DNA of 64,000 nt from an uncultured Colwellia sp. (GTDB taxonomy: Bacteria > Pseudomonadota > Gammaproteobacteria > Enterobacterales > Alteromonadaceae), in NCBI GenBank assembly GCA_913061475.1, contig CAJXUN010000001.1, positions 62,001 through 126,000 of the forward strand, read 5' to 3'. Below are positions 8,600 through 17,403 of the stretch, one piece after another. Every line of letters starts with the position of its first letter. Position 1 is the stretch's first letter. The position numbers and the translations under genes are program-made. Under the pieces are notes generated by a model. It was not told where the DNA came from, ran no database searches, and was given only the letters and a program-made list of their open reading frames with translations.

Positions 8600-9535
8600 A
8601 TGCAAAATAATTTAGCGTTTGTTTTTCCCGGTCAAGGTTCACAATCTCTAGCGATGTTGGCTGATTTTGCTGAGCATGAAGTAGTACAAAGTACGTTTTC
8701 TGAAGCTTCTACCGCACTAGGTTACGACTTATGGCAATTAGTTCAGCAAGGTCCGGTTGAAAAATTAAACCAAACAAATTTTACTCAACCGGCATTACTC
8801 ACAGCAAGTGTAGCCATATGGCGTTTGTGGCATGCAACTTCATCGGCAACCCCTGCGATGTTAGCGGGTCATAGTTTAGGTGAATATTCTGCCTTAGTAT
8901 GTGCAGGCGTGCTGTCTTTAGCTGATGCAGTGAAATTAGTAGAAAAGCGAGGCGAGTTTATGCAAGCGTCAGTACCCGAAGGTATTGGTGCTATGGCTGC
9001 TGTCATCGGCCTTGATGATAAAATGATTATTGCAGCGTGTCTAAAAGCAGAAAATGGTGAAGTGGTTTCTGCAGTGAATTTCAATTCACCAGGGCAAGTG
9101 GTTATTGCTGGAAATAAAGCGGCAGTAGAACGTGCGGGTGAATTATGTAAAGCAGCGGGAGCAAAACGTGTTCTGCCTTTACCTGTCAGTGTTCCATCAC
9201 ATTGTGCACTGATGAAAGATGCGGCAGAGAAACTGGCACAAGAGTTTAATAATGTCACTTTTAATGTACCTAATATTGCTGTTGTTAACAATGTTGACGT
9301 TGCAACAGAAAGTTCGGTTGAAGCCATAAAAACTGCATTGATCAAACAATTATATAGCCCCGTGCGTTGGACTGAAACCATTCAGTTTTTAGCGCAAAAC
9401 GGCATTGAACAGACGATTGAAGCAGGGCCTGGTAAAGTATTGCAAGGCTTATTAAAACGCATCGATAAAACCATGAGTTGTCAATCTGTTAATGACAATG
9501 CGTCATTAACTAAAGCATTATCATCAGTAGAGTAA
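8600..9535 (+). CDS. fabD: Malonyl-CoA:ACP transacylase
   Basis: 311 residues. Transfers the malonyl group from CoA to ACP for fatty acid elongation. It shows the FPGQGSQ start motif, the nucleophile S92 in GHSLGEYSAL, the malonate-binding Arg in EKRGEFMQ, and the catalytic His in VPSHCALM near residue 201. In most relatives fabH sits between plsX and fabD; here only 128 non-coding bases separate them. Followed by fabG after seven bases. Confidence 0.97.
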   Translation: MQNNLAFVFPGQGSQSLAMLADFAEHEVVQSTFSEASTALGYDLWQLVQQGPVEKLNQTNFTQPALLTASVAIWRLWHATSSATPAMLAGHSLGEYSALVCAGVLSLADAVKLVEKRGEFMQASVPEGIGAMAAVIGLDDKMIIAACLKAENGEVVSAVNFNSPGQVVIAGNKAAVERAGELCKAAGAKRVLPLPVSVPSHCALMKDAAEKLAQEFNNVTFNVPNIAVVNNVDVATESSVEAIKTALIKQLYSPVRWTETIQFLAQNGIEQTIEAGPGKVLQGLLKRIDKTMSCQSVNDNASLTKALSSVE

Positions 9536-9542
9536 AAATTAT

Positions 9543-10277
9543 ATGTTTTCATTAGAAGGTAAAGTCATCTTAGTAACAGGTGCAAGTCGCGGTATAGGTA
9601 AAGCTATCGCTACGCAACTTAAAGCCCTAGGTGGTACCGTTATTGGTACGGCGACATCAGAGCACGGTGCGGCCAATATCAGTGAATATTTAGGTGAAGG
9701 CCAAGGCTTAGTCTTAAATGTCACTGATGATGCCTCAATTAGCGCCATGTTTGACTTAATTAAAGATAAGTATGGTGCTGTTGATGTTTTAGTTAACAAT
9801 GCTGGTATTACGCGCGACAATTTGATGATGCGCATGAAAGATGATGAATGGAATGATATCATCGAAACTAATCTGACTTCTGTCTTTAAAATTAGTAAAG
9901 CGGTTTTGCGCGCGATGATGAAAAAACGTCAAGGACGCATTATTAATATTGGTTCGGTCGTTGGTACAATGGGAAATGCGGGTCAAGTTAATTATGCGAC
10001 CGCAAAAGCTGGTTTGATTGGCTTTACTAAATCATTGGCACGTGAAGTTGCTTCACGTGGTATTACGGTGAACACGGTTTCTCCTGGTTTTATTGATACT
10101 GATATGACACAAACATTGACGGATGAGCAAAAAGAAGGCATTTTTGCACAAGTTCCGGCTAATCGTTTAGGAAAGCCTGAAGAAATTGCTAATGCTGTTG
10201 CTTTCTTAGCATCTGATTCTGCAGCATATATTACGGGCGAAACATTGCACGTAAATGGCGGTATGTACATGGTTTAA
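9543..10277 (+). CDS. fabG: 3-oxoacyl-ACP reductase
   Basis: 244 residues. NADPH-dependent reduction of 3-oxoacyl-ACP. Classical short-chain dehydrogenase: TGASRGIGKAIA nucleotide-binding motif, NNAG, the catalytic Ser in INIGSVVG, YATAK (Tyr and Lys), and PGFIDTDMT. The C-terminal ITGETLHVNGGMYM is the FabG hallmark. It is co-transcribed with fabD (seven-base gap). Confidence 0.97.
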   Translation: MFSLEGKVILVTGASRGIGKAIATQLKALGGTVIGTATSEHGAANISEYLGEGQGLVLNVTDDASISAMFDLIKDKYGAVDVLVNNAGITRDNLMMRMKDDEWNDIIETNLTSVFKISKAVLRAMMKKRQGRIINIGSVVGTMGNAGQVNYATAKAGLIGFTKSLAREVASRGITVNTVSPGFIDTDMTQTLTDEQKEGIFAQVPANRLGKPEEIANAVAFLASDSAAYITGETLHVNGGMYMV

Positions 10278-10383
10278 CAAAAGTTCGCTTTTTGCTTACT
10301 TTGTGTTAAATTCGAATAAATTATAAACAGTCAACAGGTTAGACCAGCGAAAAAGTAAAATTAGAAGCTTGCATGGTTGGCTT

Positions 10384-10412
10384 TTGACGAATAAACTACA
10401 CACAATTATGAA
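10384..10412 (+). promoter_or_regulatory. Candidate sigma70 promoter for acpP
   Basis: TTGACG (10384-10389), a 17-base spacer, TATGAA (10407-10412). It would give acpP its own strong transcript with a short leader, as expected for this abundant protein. Motif evidence only. Confidence 0.5.
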
Positions 10413-10441
10413 AAATTGTATTTTCTAGTAAAGGAAAAAAA

Positions 10442-10675
10442 ATGAGTACTATTGAAGAACGCGTAAAAAAAATTACTATTGAGCAACTTGGTGTAAGCGA
10501 AGACGAAGTAAAAGTTGAAGCTTCTTTTGTTGACGACTTAGGTGCAGATTCTTTAGACACTGTTGAATTAGTAATGGCGTTAGAAGAAGAATTTGATACT
10601 GAAATTCCAGATGAAGAAGCTGAGAAAATTACAACAGTTCAAGCTGCAATCGATTACGTTACTGCTAACCAGTAA
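10442..10675 (+). CDS. acpP: Acyl carrier protein
   Basis: 77 residues, very acidic. The phosphopantetheine attachment serine is S37 in [18 protein letters not shown]. It carries acyl chains through fatty acid synthesis and supplies PlsX/PlsB, lipid A and cofactor pathways. Ribosome-binding site AAAGGA precedes the ATG. It has its own candidate promoter upstream and a terminator downstream, so it can be expressed as a single gene. Confidence 0.99.
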   Translation: MSTIEERVKKITIEQLGVSEDEVKVEASFVDDLGADSLDTVELVMALEEEFDTEIPDEEAEKITTVQAAIDYVTANQ

Positions 10676-10699
10676 TAAGTAAACGAATGTGATTGATTT

Positions 10700-10728
10700 C
10701 AGGCGGTTTAATTACCGCCTGATTTGTT
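10700..10728 (+). terminator. Terminator after acpP
   Basis: CAGGCGGT (10700-10707) pairs with ACCGCCTG (10714-10721) around a six-base loop, followed by ATTTGTTT. Confidence 0.75.
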
Positions 10729-10838
10729 TCTATCGCATTAAAAATAATGAATAACTGTTTTAAACCTAATCAAAAGGTTTTGAATACGTTAATATAACAC
10801 CCGCATATTACTCAATTCTATCGGAGGCAGCACATCTC

Positions 10839-12071
10839 ATGAGACGCGTTGTAGTTACCGGTCTTGGCATGCTTAGTCCTTTAGGCAATAGCCCTGAATC
10901 AACCTGGCAAAATTTATTACGTGGACAAAGTGGTATATCTGAGATTACGCATTTTGATACCACAGCGTATACAACACGATTTGCTGGCTTAGTAAAAGAT
11001 TTTGATGCACAAGACTATATGGCTCGTAAAGAAGCCAAGAAAATGGATTTATTTATTCAGTATGGCGTTGCCGCAGGCGTGCAAGCTGTTAAAGACTCAG
11101 GTCTCGAAATCACGGAAAAAAATGCCCAACGCGTCGGTGTGGCCGTCGGTTCAGGTATTGGTGGTTTAGGTCTGATCGAAGATAATCACGCAAAAATGTT
11201 AAACAGTGGACCTCGTAAACTTTCGCCATTTTTCGTGCCTTCCACCATCATTAATATGATTGCTGGTCACTTATCAATCATGTTTGGTATGAAGGGGCCT
11301 AACATTTCAATTGTGACTGCTTGTACAAGTGGTGTACATAACATTGGCCATGCGGCACGTATGATTGCTTATGGTGATGCTGACGCTATGGTTGCAGGTG
11401 GTGCAGAAAAAGCGTCTACGCCATTAGGTATGGGTGGCTTTGGTGCTGCACGAGCCTTATCAACGCGTAACGACGCTCCACAAGATGCTTCACGCCCTTG
11501 GGATAAAGATCGAGATGGTTTTGTATTAGGTGATGGTGCTGGTGTACTGGTACTCGAAGAATATGAGCATGCGAAAGCACGTGGCGCCAAAATTTATGCA
11601 GAACTTGCGGGTTTTGGCATGAGTGGCGATGCTTATCATATGACATCACCACCTGCCGATGGCGCAGGTGCAGCGTTAGCAATGCAAAATGCGATTAATG
11701 ACGCAAAAGTTGATATTGCCAATATTGGTTATATCAATGCGCACGGCACATCAACCCCTGCGGGTGATATTGCTGAAACCAATGCGGTTAAATTGGTATT
11801 TGGCGATTTCGCACATAGCGTTATGGTTGGCTCAACTAAATCAATGACCGGACATTTATTAGGTGCTGCCGGTGCAGTCGAAGCTATTTTTAGTATTCAA
11901 GCCTTAGTTAATAGCGCGGTGCCGCCAACAATTAATTTAGATAATCCTGATCAAGGATGTGATCTTGATTATATCGCCCATACTGCTCGAGATGTAGATT
12001 TAGACTACGTGCTATGTAATTCATTTGGTTTTGGCGGTACAAATGGGTCGTTGATCTTTAAGAAAATCTAA
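10839..12071 (+). CDS. fabF: 3-oxoacyl-ACP synthase II
   Basis: 410 residues. Condensing enzyme of fatty acid elongation, the one that extends C16:1 and sets membrane fluidity with temperature. Thiolase-fold blocks: [10 protein letters not shown] start, the nucleophile Cys in [11 protein letters not shown], the first His in [11 protein letters not shown], the second in [12 protein letters not shown], and the glycine-rich NSFGFGGTN at the end. Ribosome-binding site GGAGG is 11 bases before the ATG. Ends at a strong terminator. Confidence 0.97.
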   Translation: MRRVVVTGLGMLSPLGNSPESTWQNLLRGQSGISEITHFDTTAYTTRFAGLVKDFDAQDYMARKEAKKMDLFIQYGVAAGVQAVKDSGLEITEKNAQRVGVAVGSGIGGLGLIEDNHAKMLNSGPRKLSPFFVPSTIINMIAGHLSIMFGMKGPNISIVTACTSGVHNIGHAARMIAYGDADAMVAGGAEKASTPLGMGGFGAARALSTRNDAPQDASRPWDKDRDGFVLGDGAGVLVLEEYEHAKARGAKIYAELAGFGMSGDAYHMTSPPADGAGAALAMQNAINDAKVDIANIGYINAHGTSTPAGDIAETNAVKLVFGDFAHSVMVGSTKSMTGHLLGAAGAVEAIFSIQALVNSAVPPTINLDNPDQGCDLDYIAHTARDVDLDYVLCNSFGFGGTNGSLIFKKI

Positions 12072-12145
12072 AGCATGAGTGGCTAGGGCATTAAAGTTAC
12101 ATTTAATTGAAATATTAATGTAATAGCGCTTGAACTCAGGGCCTT

Positions 12146-12182
12146 AAGCCTGAATACTTAAGCTAAGTATTCAGGCTTTTTT
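12146..12182 (+). terminator. Strong terminator between fabF and pabC
   Basis: A 15-bp perfect stem (12146-12160 with 12164-12178), three-base loop, and a run of six T ending at 12182. The next base is the first possible pabC ATG (12183), so pabC translation starts directly at the terminator. Confidence 0.92.
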
Positions 12183-12191
12183 ATGGTATTT

Positions 12192-12995
12192 ATGGTGGTT
12201 AGTTTTGTTGATGGGCAAGAAAATAGCGCGATTTCAATTGATGATCGTGGTTTAGCCTATGGTGATGGCTGTTTTACTACGGCATTAGTGACTCACGGTG
12301 AAGTCATGATGCGAACACAGCACATCAACCGTTTGGTTCAGCAAAGTCAGCAATTAGGTTTACCTAAATTTGACTTGGCTCTGCTAACAGAAACCCTCGA
12401 TAAAATTAGCGCTGGTATCGAGCTTGCTATCGTAAAAGTTATGATCACCTGCGGTAGTGGCGGCCGTGGTTATTCTCGCTTAGGTGCTGAGCAAGCTAAA
12501 GTTATTGTGTCATTACATGATTACCCTAAATTTTACCCTCAATGGCAACAACACGGCATTGATGTTGGTGTTAGCGAACAAAAACTCGGCATCAATCCTA
12601 TGTTAGCCGGTTTAAAACATCTCAATCGCTTGGAACAAGTACTGTTAAGAGCTGAATTAGATAAGCGCTTGGAGGATGATTTAGTGGTCAGCGATCTTAA
12701 CGGTCACGTAATTGAATGCTGCAGTGCGAATGTTTTTTGGTTAAAAGCAGGGATCTGGTATACGCCATTGTTAACAACATCCGGTGTAGCAGGTTTAATG
12801 CGAGAAAAAATTTTGCTAAATAATACCGATATTCAACAGGGCAATTTTCCACTTTCGTCACTGGATAATATCGATGCAATGTTTATTAGTAACGCCATTT
12901 TAGGTATAGTGCCAGCTAGAATTTTTAATGGTCAACAATTGGATATTTCACTGGTTAATAGCATGCAAAAGCAATGCGTTAACATTGAAAACTAA
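12192..12995 (+). CDS. pabC: Aminodeoxychorismate lyase
   Basis: 267 residues; PLP enzyme of fold type IV that splits aminodeoxychorismate into 4-aminobenzoate and pyruvate for folate. Family features: SIDDRGLAYGDGCFTTAL, SGGRGYS, the PLP lysine in LAGLKHLNRLEQVLLR, and ECCSANVFWLK. Start choice is unclear: ATG 12183 touches the terminator T-run, ATG 12192 best fits the E. coli N-terminus, and neither has a ribosome-binding site. Gene order fabF-pabC-mltG-tmk-holB is conserved from E. coli. Confidence 0.93.
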   Translation: MVVSFVDGQENSAISIDDRGLAYGDGCFTTALVTHGEVMMRTQHINRLVQQSQQLGLPKFDLALLTETLDKISAGIELAIVKVMITCGSGGRGYSRLGAEQAKVIVSLHDYPKFYPQWQQHGIDVGVSEQKLGINPMLAGLKHLNRLEQVLLRAELDKRLEDDLVVSDLNGHVIECCSANVFWLKAGIWYTPLLTTSGVAGLMREKILLNNTDIQQGNFPLSSLDNIDAMFISNAILGIVPARIFNGQQLDISLVNSMQKQCVNIEN

Positions 12996-13004
12996 GATAT
13001 AAAG

Positions 13005-14036
13005 ATGAAACAAAACTTTCTCAGTTTGCCGCTATTTGTAAGACGAGCACTTGTTGCCTTATTGGTTGCTGTGCTACTAAGTATCTTGGCTATTGTTATA
13101 TTAGTCACAACGTCCAAAATGAAAGTTCAACAGCCATTGACCATTAGCAAAGCTGAGTTCATTACGATTAAACCGGGTTCGTCATTTAATGCTTTTTCAA
13201 AGCAATTAATTGCTAGAGGATGGCTTAAAAGTCGTTTTTGGTTACGTAGTTACGCCAAGTTTTATCCCGATAGAAGCATCATAAAATCAGGTACTTATCA
13301 AGTGGGTGCTCATATGCCGATTATAGAATTGCTCAATATGGTGGTATCAGGTAAAGAGCATCAATTTACTATTACCTTTATCGAAGGTAGCACATTCAAG
13401 CAAGTTTTAGCACAATTAGCACAACACCCACATATTACTCAGCAATTGATTGATTTACCATTAAACGTCATTGCGAAAAAATTAACGATTGAGCAGGAAA
13501 ATCCTGAAGGTTGGCTTTTTCCGGACACCTACGCGTTTACAAAAGGTACCGCTGATCTTGCCATTATTAAACGAGCTCATGACAAAATGCGTAGCGCGCT
13601 TGATGAACAGTGGCAGAATAGGGCGCTCGACTTACCTTATAAATCACCCTATCAAGCACTTATCATGGCATCTATTATTGAAAAAGAAAGCGGTCGACAT
13701 GCTGAGCACCCACGTATTGCGTCGGTGTTTGTTAACCGCTTAAATAAAAGCATGCGGCTACAAACAGATCCAACGGTAATTTATGGTTTAGGTGAACGCT
13801 ATCAAGGTGATATAACCTATGCCCATTTACGTGAAAAAACGGCTTATAATACCTATAAAATAAAAGGCTTACCGCCAACGCCGATAGCGTTGCCGGGCGC
13901 TCAAGCACTACAAGCTGCCTTGCATCCAGAAGCGAGTAATTATTTGTACTTTGTCAGTAATGGCGCCGGTGAACATATTTTTTCAACCAATTTGCTCGAT
14001 CACAACCGCGCGGTAAACCAGTATCAGCGCAAATAA
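13005..14036 (+). CDS. mltG: Endolytic murein transglycosylase MltG
   Basis: 343 residues. Cleaves nascent glycan strands in the periplasm and sets chain length. One N-terminal membrane anchor (about residues 13-33, LVALLVAVLLSILAIVILV), a LysM-like region, then the YceG catalytic domain with the catalytic glutamate in MASIIEKESG and the conserved RLQTDPTVIYG and YNTYKIKGLPPTPI blocks. It begins nine bases after pabC. Confidence 0.96.
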   Translation: MKQNFLSLPLFVRRALVALLVAVLLSILAIVILVTTSKMKVQQPLTISKAEFITIKPGSSFNAFSKQLIARGWLKSRFWLRSYAKFYPDRSIIKSGTYQVGAHMPIIELLNMVVSGKEHQFTITFIEGSTFKQVLAQLAQHPHITQQLIDLPLNVIAKKLTIEQENPEGWLFPDTYAFTKGTADLAIIKRAHDKMRSALDEQWQNRALDLPYKSPYQALIMASIIEKESGRHAEHPRIASVFVNRLNKSMRLQTDPTVIYGLGERYQGDITYAHLREKTAYNTYKIKGLPPTPIALPGAQALQAALHPEASNYLYFVSNGAGEHIFSTNLLDHNRAVNQYQRK

Positions 14037-14091
14037 AACGTGATGTTATTGGATATGAAATTTTATTAACTCTAATTTGGAAAATTGAAAA

Positions 14092-14727
14092 ATGAATAAA
14101 GGTAAGTTTATTGTTGTTGAAGGCATTGAAGGTGCTGGTAAATCTTCAGCAATTTGCGTTATCGAAGCGGTGTTGAATAAGCATGACATCCCTTTTATAA
14201 AAACACGTGAACCTGGTGGTACACCCTTAGCCGAAACTTTACGTGATATTGTTAAGTCTGCGAGTCACGACGAAGAACTGACGCAAGAAACTGAATTGTT
14301 GTTAATGTATGCAAGTCGCAGTCAATTGCTAGCTAATCGAATTTTACCCGCCTTAGCTCAAGGTACATGGGTTATTGGCGATCGTCATGACTTATCATCA
14401 CGGGCATATCAAGGTGGTGGACGTCAGTTTGATGATAGAATAATGAATGCGATAGCTGATGTAACCTTAAAAGGTTTTGCACCGGATTTAACGGTTTATT
14501 TAGATATTTCACCAGAGCTTGGCTTAGCTCGAGCACAAGCACGTGGAGAATTGGATCGTATTGAATTAGAAAAAATAGAGTTTTTTCAGCGCGTACGTAA
14601 TAAGTATCTCGAGTTGGCTACAGCGTCTGAGACAACCGATATTATCGATGCTAGCCAGGATATGTTATCGGTACATAATGATGTTGCTAAAGTCATCGAA
14701 GCGTTTATTGAAATTAAAGCAGGGTAA
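14092..14727 (+). CDS. tmk: Thymidylate kinase
   Basis: 211 residues. Phosphorylates dTMP to dTDP. P-loop GIEGAGKSS near the N-terminus, the DRH motif in [18 protein letters not shown], and the LID segment ARARGE-type ([12 protein letters not shown]) typical of the E. coli class. Its stop is followed directly by holB, with an intervening TTGATG. Confidence 0.97.
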   Translation: MNKGKFIVVEGIEGAGKSSAICVIEAVLNKHDIPFIKTREPGGTPLAETLRDIVKSASHDEELTQETELLLMYASRSQLLANRILPALAQGTWVIGDRHDLSSRAYQGGGRQFDDRIMNAIADVTLKGFAPDLTVYLDISPELGLARAQARGELDRIELEKIEFFQRVRNKYLELATASETTDIIDASQDMLSVHNDVAKVIEAFIEIKAG

Positions 14728-14730
14728 TTG

Positions 14731-15681
14731 ATGAAATCTTGGTTGCTTAGCGTTCAACAGCAATTGTCCAGGCAAGTGTTAAGTAATAAACTCCCTCATG
14801 CTTTATTATTTTCGGGAGTTTCAGGCGCCGGGCAAGAAGAGCTAGCACGCTGGCTAATAAACGTCTTGTTATGCCAAACGGTATTTAACGAAGATAAAAT
14901 GGCACAGCAGTCAGTCATTCAAGCTTGTGGGTACTGTAAAACCTGTCAGTTATTTAGCAGTGATAGTTACCCTGATCATCTGACTATCGTTAATGACAAA
15001 GCTACTATCGGCGTCGACTCAATCCGTAAGTTGAGTCAGTTTTTTGAAAAAACAGCGCATATTGGTACCGCTAAATCGGCATTGATTCATCATGCAGATA
15101 CCATGACCGTATCGGCGGCAAATGCTTTATTAAAAACCTTGGAAGAACCGACATCAGAAAGCTTTATTATTCTAACAACTGACAGTAGCGATAGGCTATT
15201 ACCAACGATTATTAGTCGTTGCCAGCAAATTGAAATTCGTCCGCCGGTTGGTGAAAAGCTTTTACTTGAGTATAGTAAGCAAGGTGATGATGCCTTTGTT
15301 AATCTAAGTCATTTGAATGAATTAACCGACGAAAATTCAGCGTTAGCATTTACAGATTTTCGGACTCAGGTCGAACAGTATTTATCTGCTTATGAACACC
15401 GAACAGAGATACTGACGACATTGGTTGACCGCCGAGAAGGCTTTCGCTGGCTCGAAAAAGTTCTTGTAGATTTAATGCGTGAACAGTGGGGATGGCAAAC
15501 CACCGAGCGTAAAAGTGGACAGGCCATTGCGGTTAATAAACAGCAGTTATGGCAAATTTATAAGTTAGTACAAGGCGCAAGCACTAAACTAAAAACCTTA
15601 GTGCAAGTTAATCGGCAATTTTTAAGTGAAAAGCTACTTGCTGATATTGGTCTTGTTGTAAAAATATCGACTAAAAAATAA
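14731..15681 (+). CDS. holB: DNA polymerase III subunit delta prime
   Basis: 316 residues. Clamp-loader subunit. AAA+ fold with a degenerate P-loop (SGVSGAGQEELAR), four zinc cysteines (C..CGYCKTCQ with the upstream LLCQ), the ANALLKTLEEP box and an SRC sensor (IISRCQQIEIRPP). Start taken at ATG 14731, three bases after the tmk stop; the preceding TTG is a poorer choice. The C-terminal half is weakly conserved, as usual for this family. Confidence 0.93.
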   Translation: MKSWLLSVQQQLSRQVLSNKLPHALLFSGVSGAGQEELARWLINVLLCQTVFNEDKMAQQSVIQACGYCKTCQLFSSDSYPDHLTIVNDKATIGVDSIRKLSQFFEKTAHIGTAKSALIHHADTMTVSAANALLKTLEEPTSESFIILTTDSSDRLLPTIISRCQQIEIRPPVGEKLLLEYSKQGDDAFVNLSHLNELTDENSALAFTDFRTQVEQYLSAYEHRTEILTTLVDRREGFRWLEKVLVDLMREQWGWQTTERKSGQAIAVNKQQLWQIYKLVQGASTKLKTLVQVNRQFLSEKLLADIGLVVKISTKK

Positions 15682-15685
15682 GGCA

Positions 15686-16018
15686 ATGATTTTGGAAAAT
15701 ATTACACTTGAATTTATTTCAGACCGTGATTTATATCAGTCGTATATGCCATTTATGAAAAATGGTGGCTTATTTATTCGTACCACAGAGCATTTTGATT
15801 TAGCAACCGACGTGAACCTAATTGTTACCTTGCCAGATTCCCTTGAGTCTTCTGAAGTTAAAGGTAAAGTTTCTTGGATCACACCTATTGGTGCACAAAA
15901 TGGTACCCCTGCGGGTATAGGTGTGAGTTTTGTTGAAGATCCGGACAATATACGTAACCAAATTGATAAATCGATAGGGCGTTTATTGAATTCTTCTGAG
16001 CCTACCTTATCAATGTAA
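15686..16018 (+). CDS. pilZ: PilZ domain protein (non-canonical)
   Basis: 110 residues, a single PilZ domain. The location between holB and tatD is that of the founding pilZ gene of Pseudomonas aeruginosa, needed for type IV pilus assembly. The N-terminal RxxxR motif of c-di-GMP-binding PilZ domains is missing and the second motif reads KNGGLFI, so direct c-di-GMP binding is doubtful, as for the Pseudomonas protein. It starts four bases after holB with TAAGG as ribosome-binding site. Confidence 0.85.
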   Translation: MILENITLEFISDRDLYQSYMPFMKNGGLFIRTTEHFDLATDVNLIVTLPDSLESSEVKGKVSWITPIGAQNGTPAGIGVSFVEDPDNIRNQIDKSIGRLLNSSEPTLSM

Positions 16019-16102
16019 AGTGCCTTATTTCGTTTGTAAGAAAGCGAACTATTGAATAAAGTTTTTTAAATTAATATTATGCACATTTGTGTGGAGTAAC
16101 CT

Positions 16103-16888
16103 GTGTTTATAGATTCCCATTGTCACTTAGATCGATTAAAACTCGAAGACTTTGACAATAATTTAGACAATGTCGTTAAGGCAGCACGTGCTGAAAACGT
16201 CAATACACTGCTATGCGTCAGCGTAACCTTAGAAGAGTTTCCTGCGATGGCAGAAAAAACGGCTAAATATGACAACGTTTGGCTAACGTGTGGAGCACAT
16301 CCGCTCAATCAAGGCGACGAAATAGATGTTAAAAACCTAAGTGACTTAGCGACGCATGACAGAGTGATAGCTATTGGTGAAACAGGTTTAGATTACTTTT
16401 ATGCGCCAGAAACAAAACAGGTACAGCTAGATTCTTTTCGTAAACATGTGCAAGTCGCTAATCAATTAAGCAAACCTTTGATCATTCATACTCGCGATGC
16501 ACAAGAAGATACATTGGCTATTTTAAGCGAGGAAAACGCCGCTAATATTGGTGGTATTTTGCATTGCTTTACCGAAAGTTGGGAGATGGCTGAACAAGCT
16601 ATTGCGATGGGGTTTTATATATCATTCTCTGGGATTGTCACCTTTAAAAATGCCAGTGCCTTACGAGAAGTCGCTAAAAAAGTACCTGCTGATCGTTTTT
16701 TAATAGAAACTGACGCACCCTATTTAGCACCGGTTCCTCATAGAGGTAAGCAAAACCAACCAGCCTATGTAGTTGAAGTCGCAAAACACCTGGCTAGTAT
16801 TCGCGGTACTTCAGTTGCTGAAATAGCTCGGCAATCGAGCGAGAACTTTCATCGTTTGTTTCCTGAAACTAAAATCACTGACCTTTAG
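16103..16888 (+). CDS. tatD: TatD-family metal-dependent deoxyribonuclease
   Basis: 261 residues, TIM-barrel amidohydrolase fold. Metal ligands are visible: the N-terminal DSHCHLD, the Glu in IGETGLDYFY, HTRDA, HCFTES and ETDAPYLAP. It corresponds to YcfH of E. coli, which follows holB there too. Starts with GTG at 16103, seven bases after GGAG; no upstream ATG fits. Last gene of the fab-mltG-holB gene string. Confidence 0.94.
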   Translation: MFIDSHCHLDRLKLEDFDNNLDNVVKAARAENVNTLLCVSVTLEEFPAMAEKTAKYDNVWLTCGAHPLNQGDEIDVKNLSDLATHDRVIAIGETGLDYFYAPETKQVQLDSFRKHVQVANQLSKPLIIHTRDAQEDTLAILSEENAANIGGILHCFTESWEMAEQAIAMGFYISFSGIVTFKNASALREVAKKVPADRFLIETDAPYLAPVPHRGKQNQPAYVVEVAKHLASIRGTSVAEIARQSSENFHRLFPETKITDL

Positions 16889-17403
16889 TTATTTGCCTAT
16901 GATTTGCGATGATAGGTGTTGCCAAATCACCTAAATATGGGTAACTAACTACCTATGTTTTCTTTTATCTTTAGGGAAAAAAATGGCCCAACACTAATAC
17001 TAGTCTTGGGCCCAGGGGATGGCTCAAAAGGAGATGAGCCTGCGCTAATAAACTGTCAAATTTATCTTACTACTTACATATAAAATCGAAATATCTAAAC
17101 ATAATTCCCTCTATCAATAGGGGGAGCGAGCAACAGGTGGATAACCTTCCTGTTGAATTAAGTGTAGTGTACGATCTTATAAATGCAAATTAATTTAAAT
17201 TAGCTTAAGGTATTGTTTTTTAATGTTTAATTTGTTTTTGGTTTTTGCTGTATTTGTTTCTATATTGGCTTGTGCACCGCTTATCTACAGCTTTTGCACG
17301 GCTTTTTCACTGCTAATTAGAGAATACTCAGTTAGATAATTTTAGTGTTTTGTGTCATGATATTTGTCATTATAAATCAGCATGAAAACAGTAGAGATAA
17401 AAT
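16889..17403. other. Intergenic region of 515 bases with structured-RNA candidate
   Basis: No protein gene seen. 16889-16970 has small imperfect hairpins and a T-rich stretch that may end the tatD transcript. 16970-17160 is richer in GC and full of hairpins (separate entry). 17160-17403 is AT-rich and should hold the promoter of the next gene. Confidence 0.5.
16970..17160 (+). ncRNA. Candidate structured small RNA with GGA-bearing hairpins
   Basis: Three stems lie close together: GGCCCAA/TTGGGCC (16985-16991 with 17006-17012), GGCTC/GAGCC (17021-17025 with 17036-17040, loop AAAAGGAGAT) and CAACAGG/CCTGTTG (17131-17137 with 17149-17155, loop containing TGGAT). Additional GGA-type motifs (AGGGA, AGGGGAT, GGGGGAG) occur in single-stranded positions. 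Repeated GGA in loops is how CsrB/RsmZ-type RNAs bind CsrA. No clear promoter or terminator was found, so strand and ends are guesses. Confidence 0.3.

Noticed and set aside
8869-9381. 170-codon open frame on the minus strand inside fabD
   Set aside because: Antisense shadow of a well-supported gene; no ribosome-binding site and no recognisable domain.
17138-17148. TTATCCACC resembling a DnaA box (minus strand)
   Set aside because: One mismatched box alone, with no cluster, AT-rich unwinding element or dnaA/gidA context.
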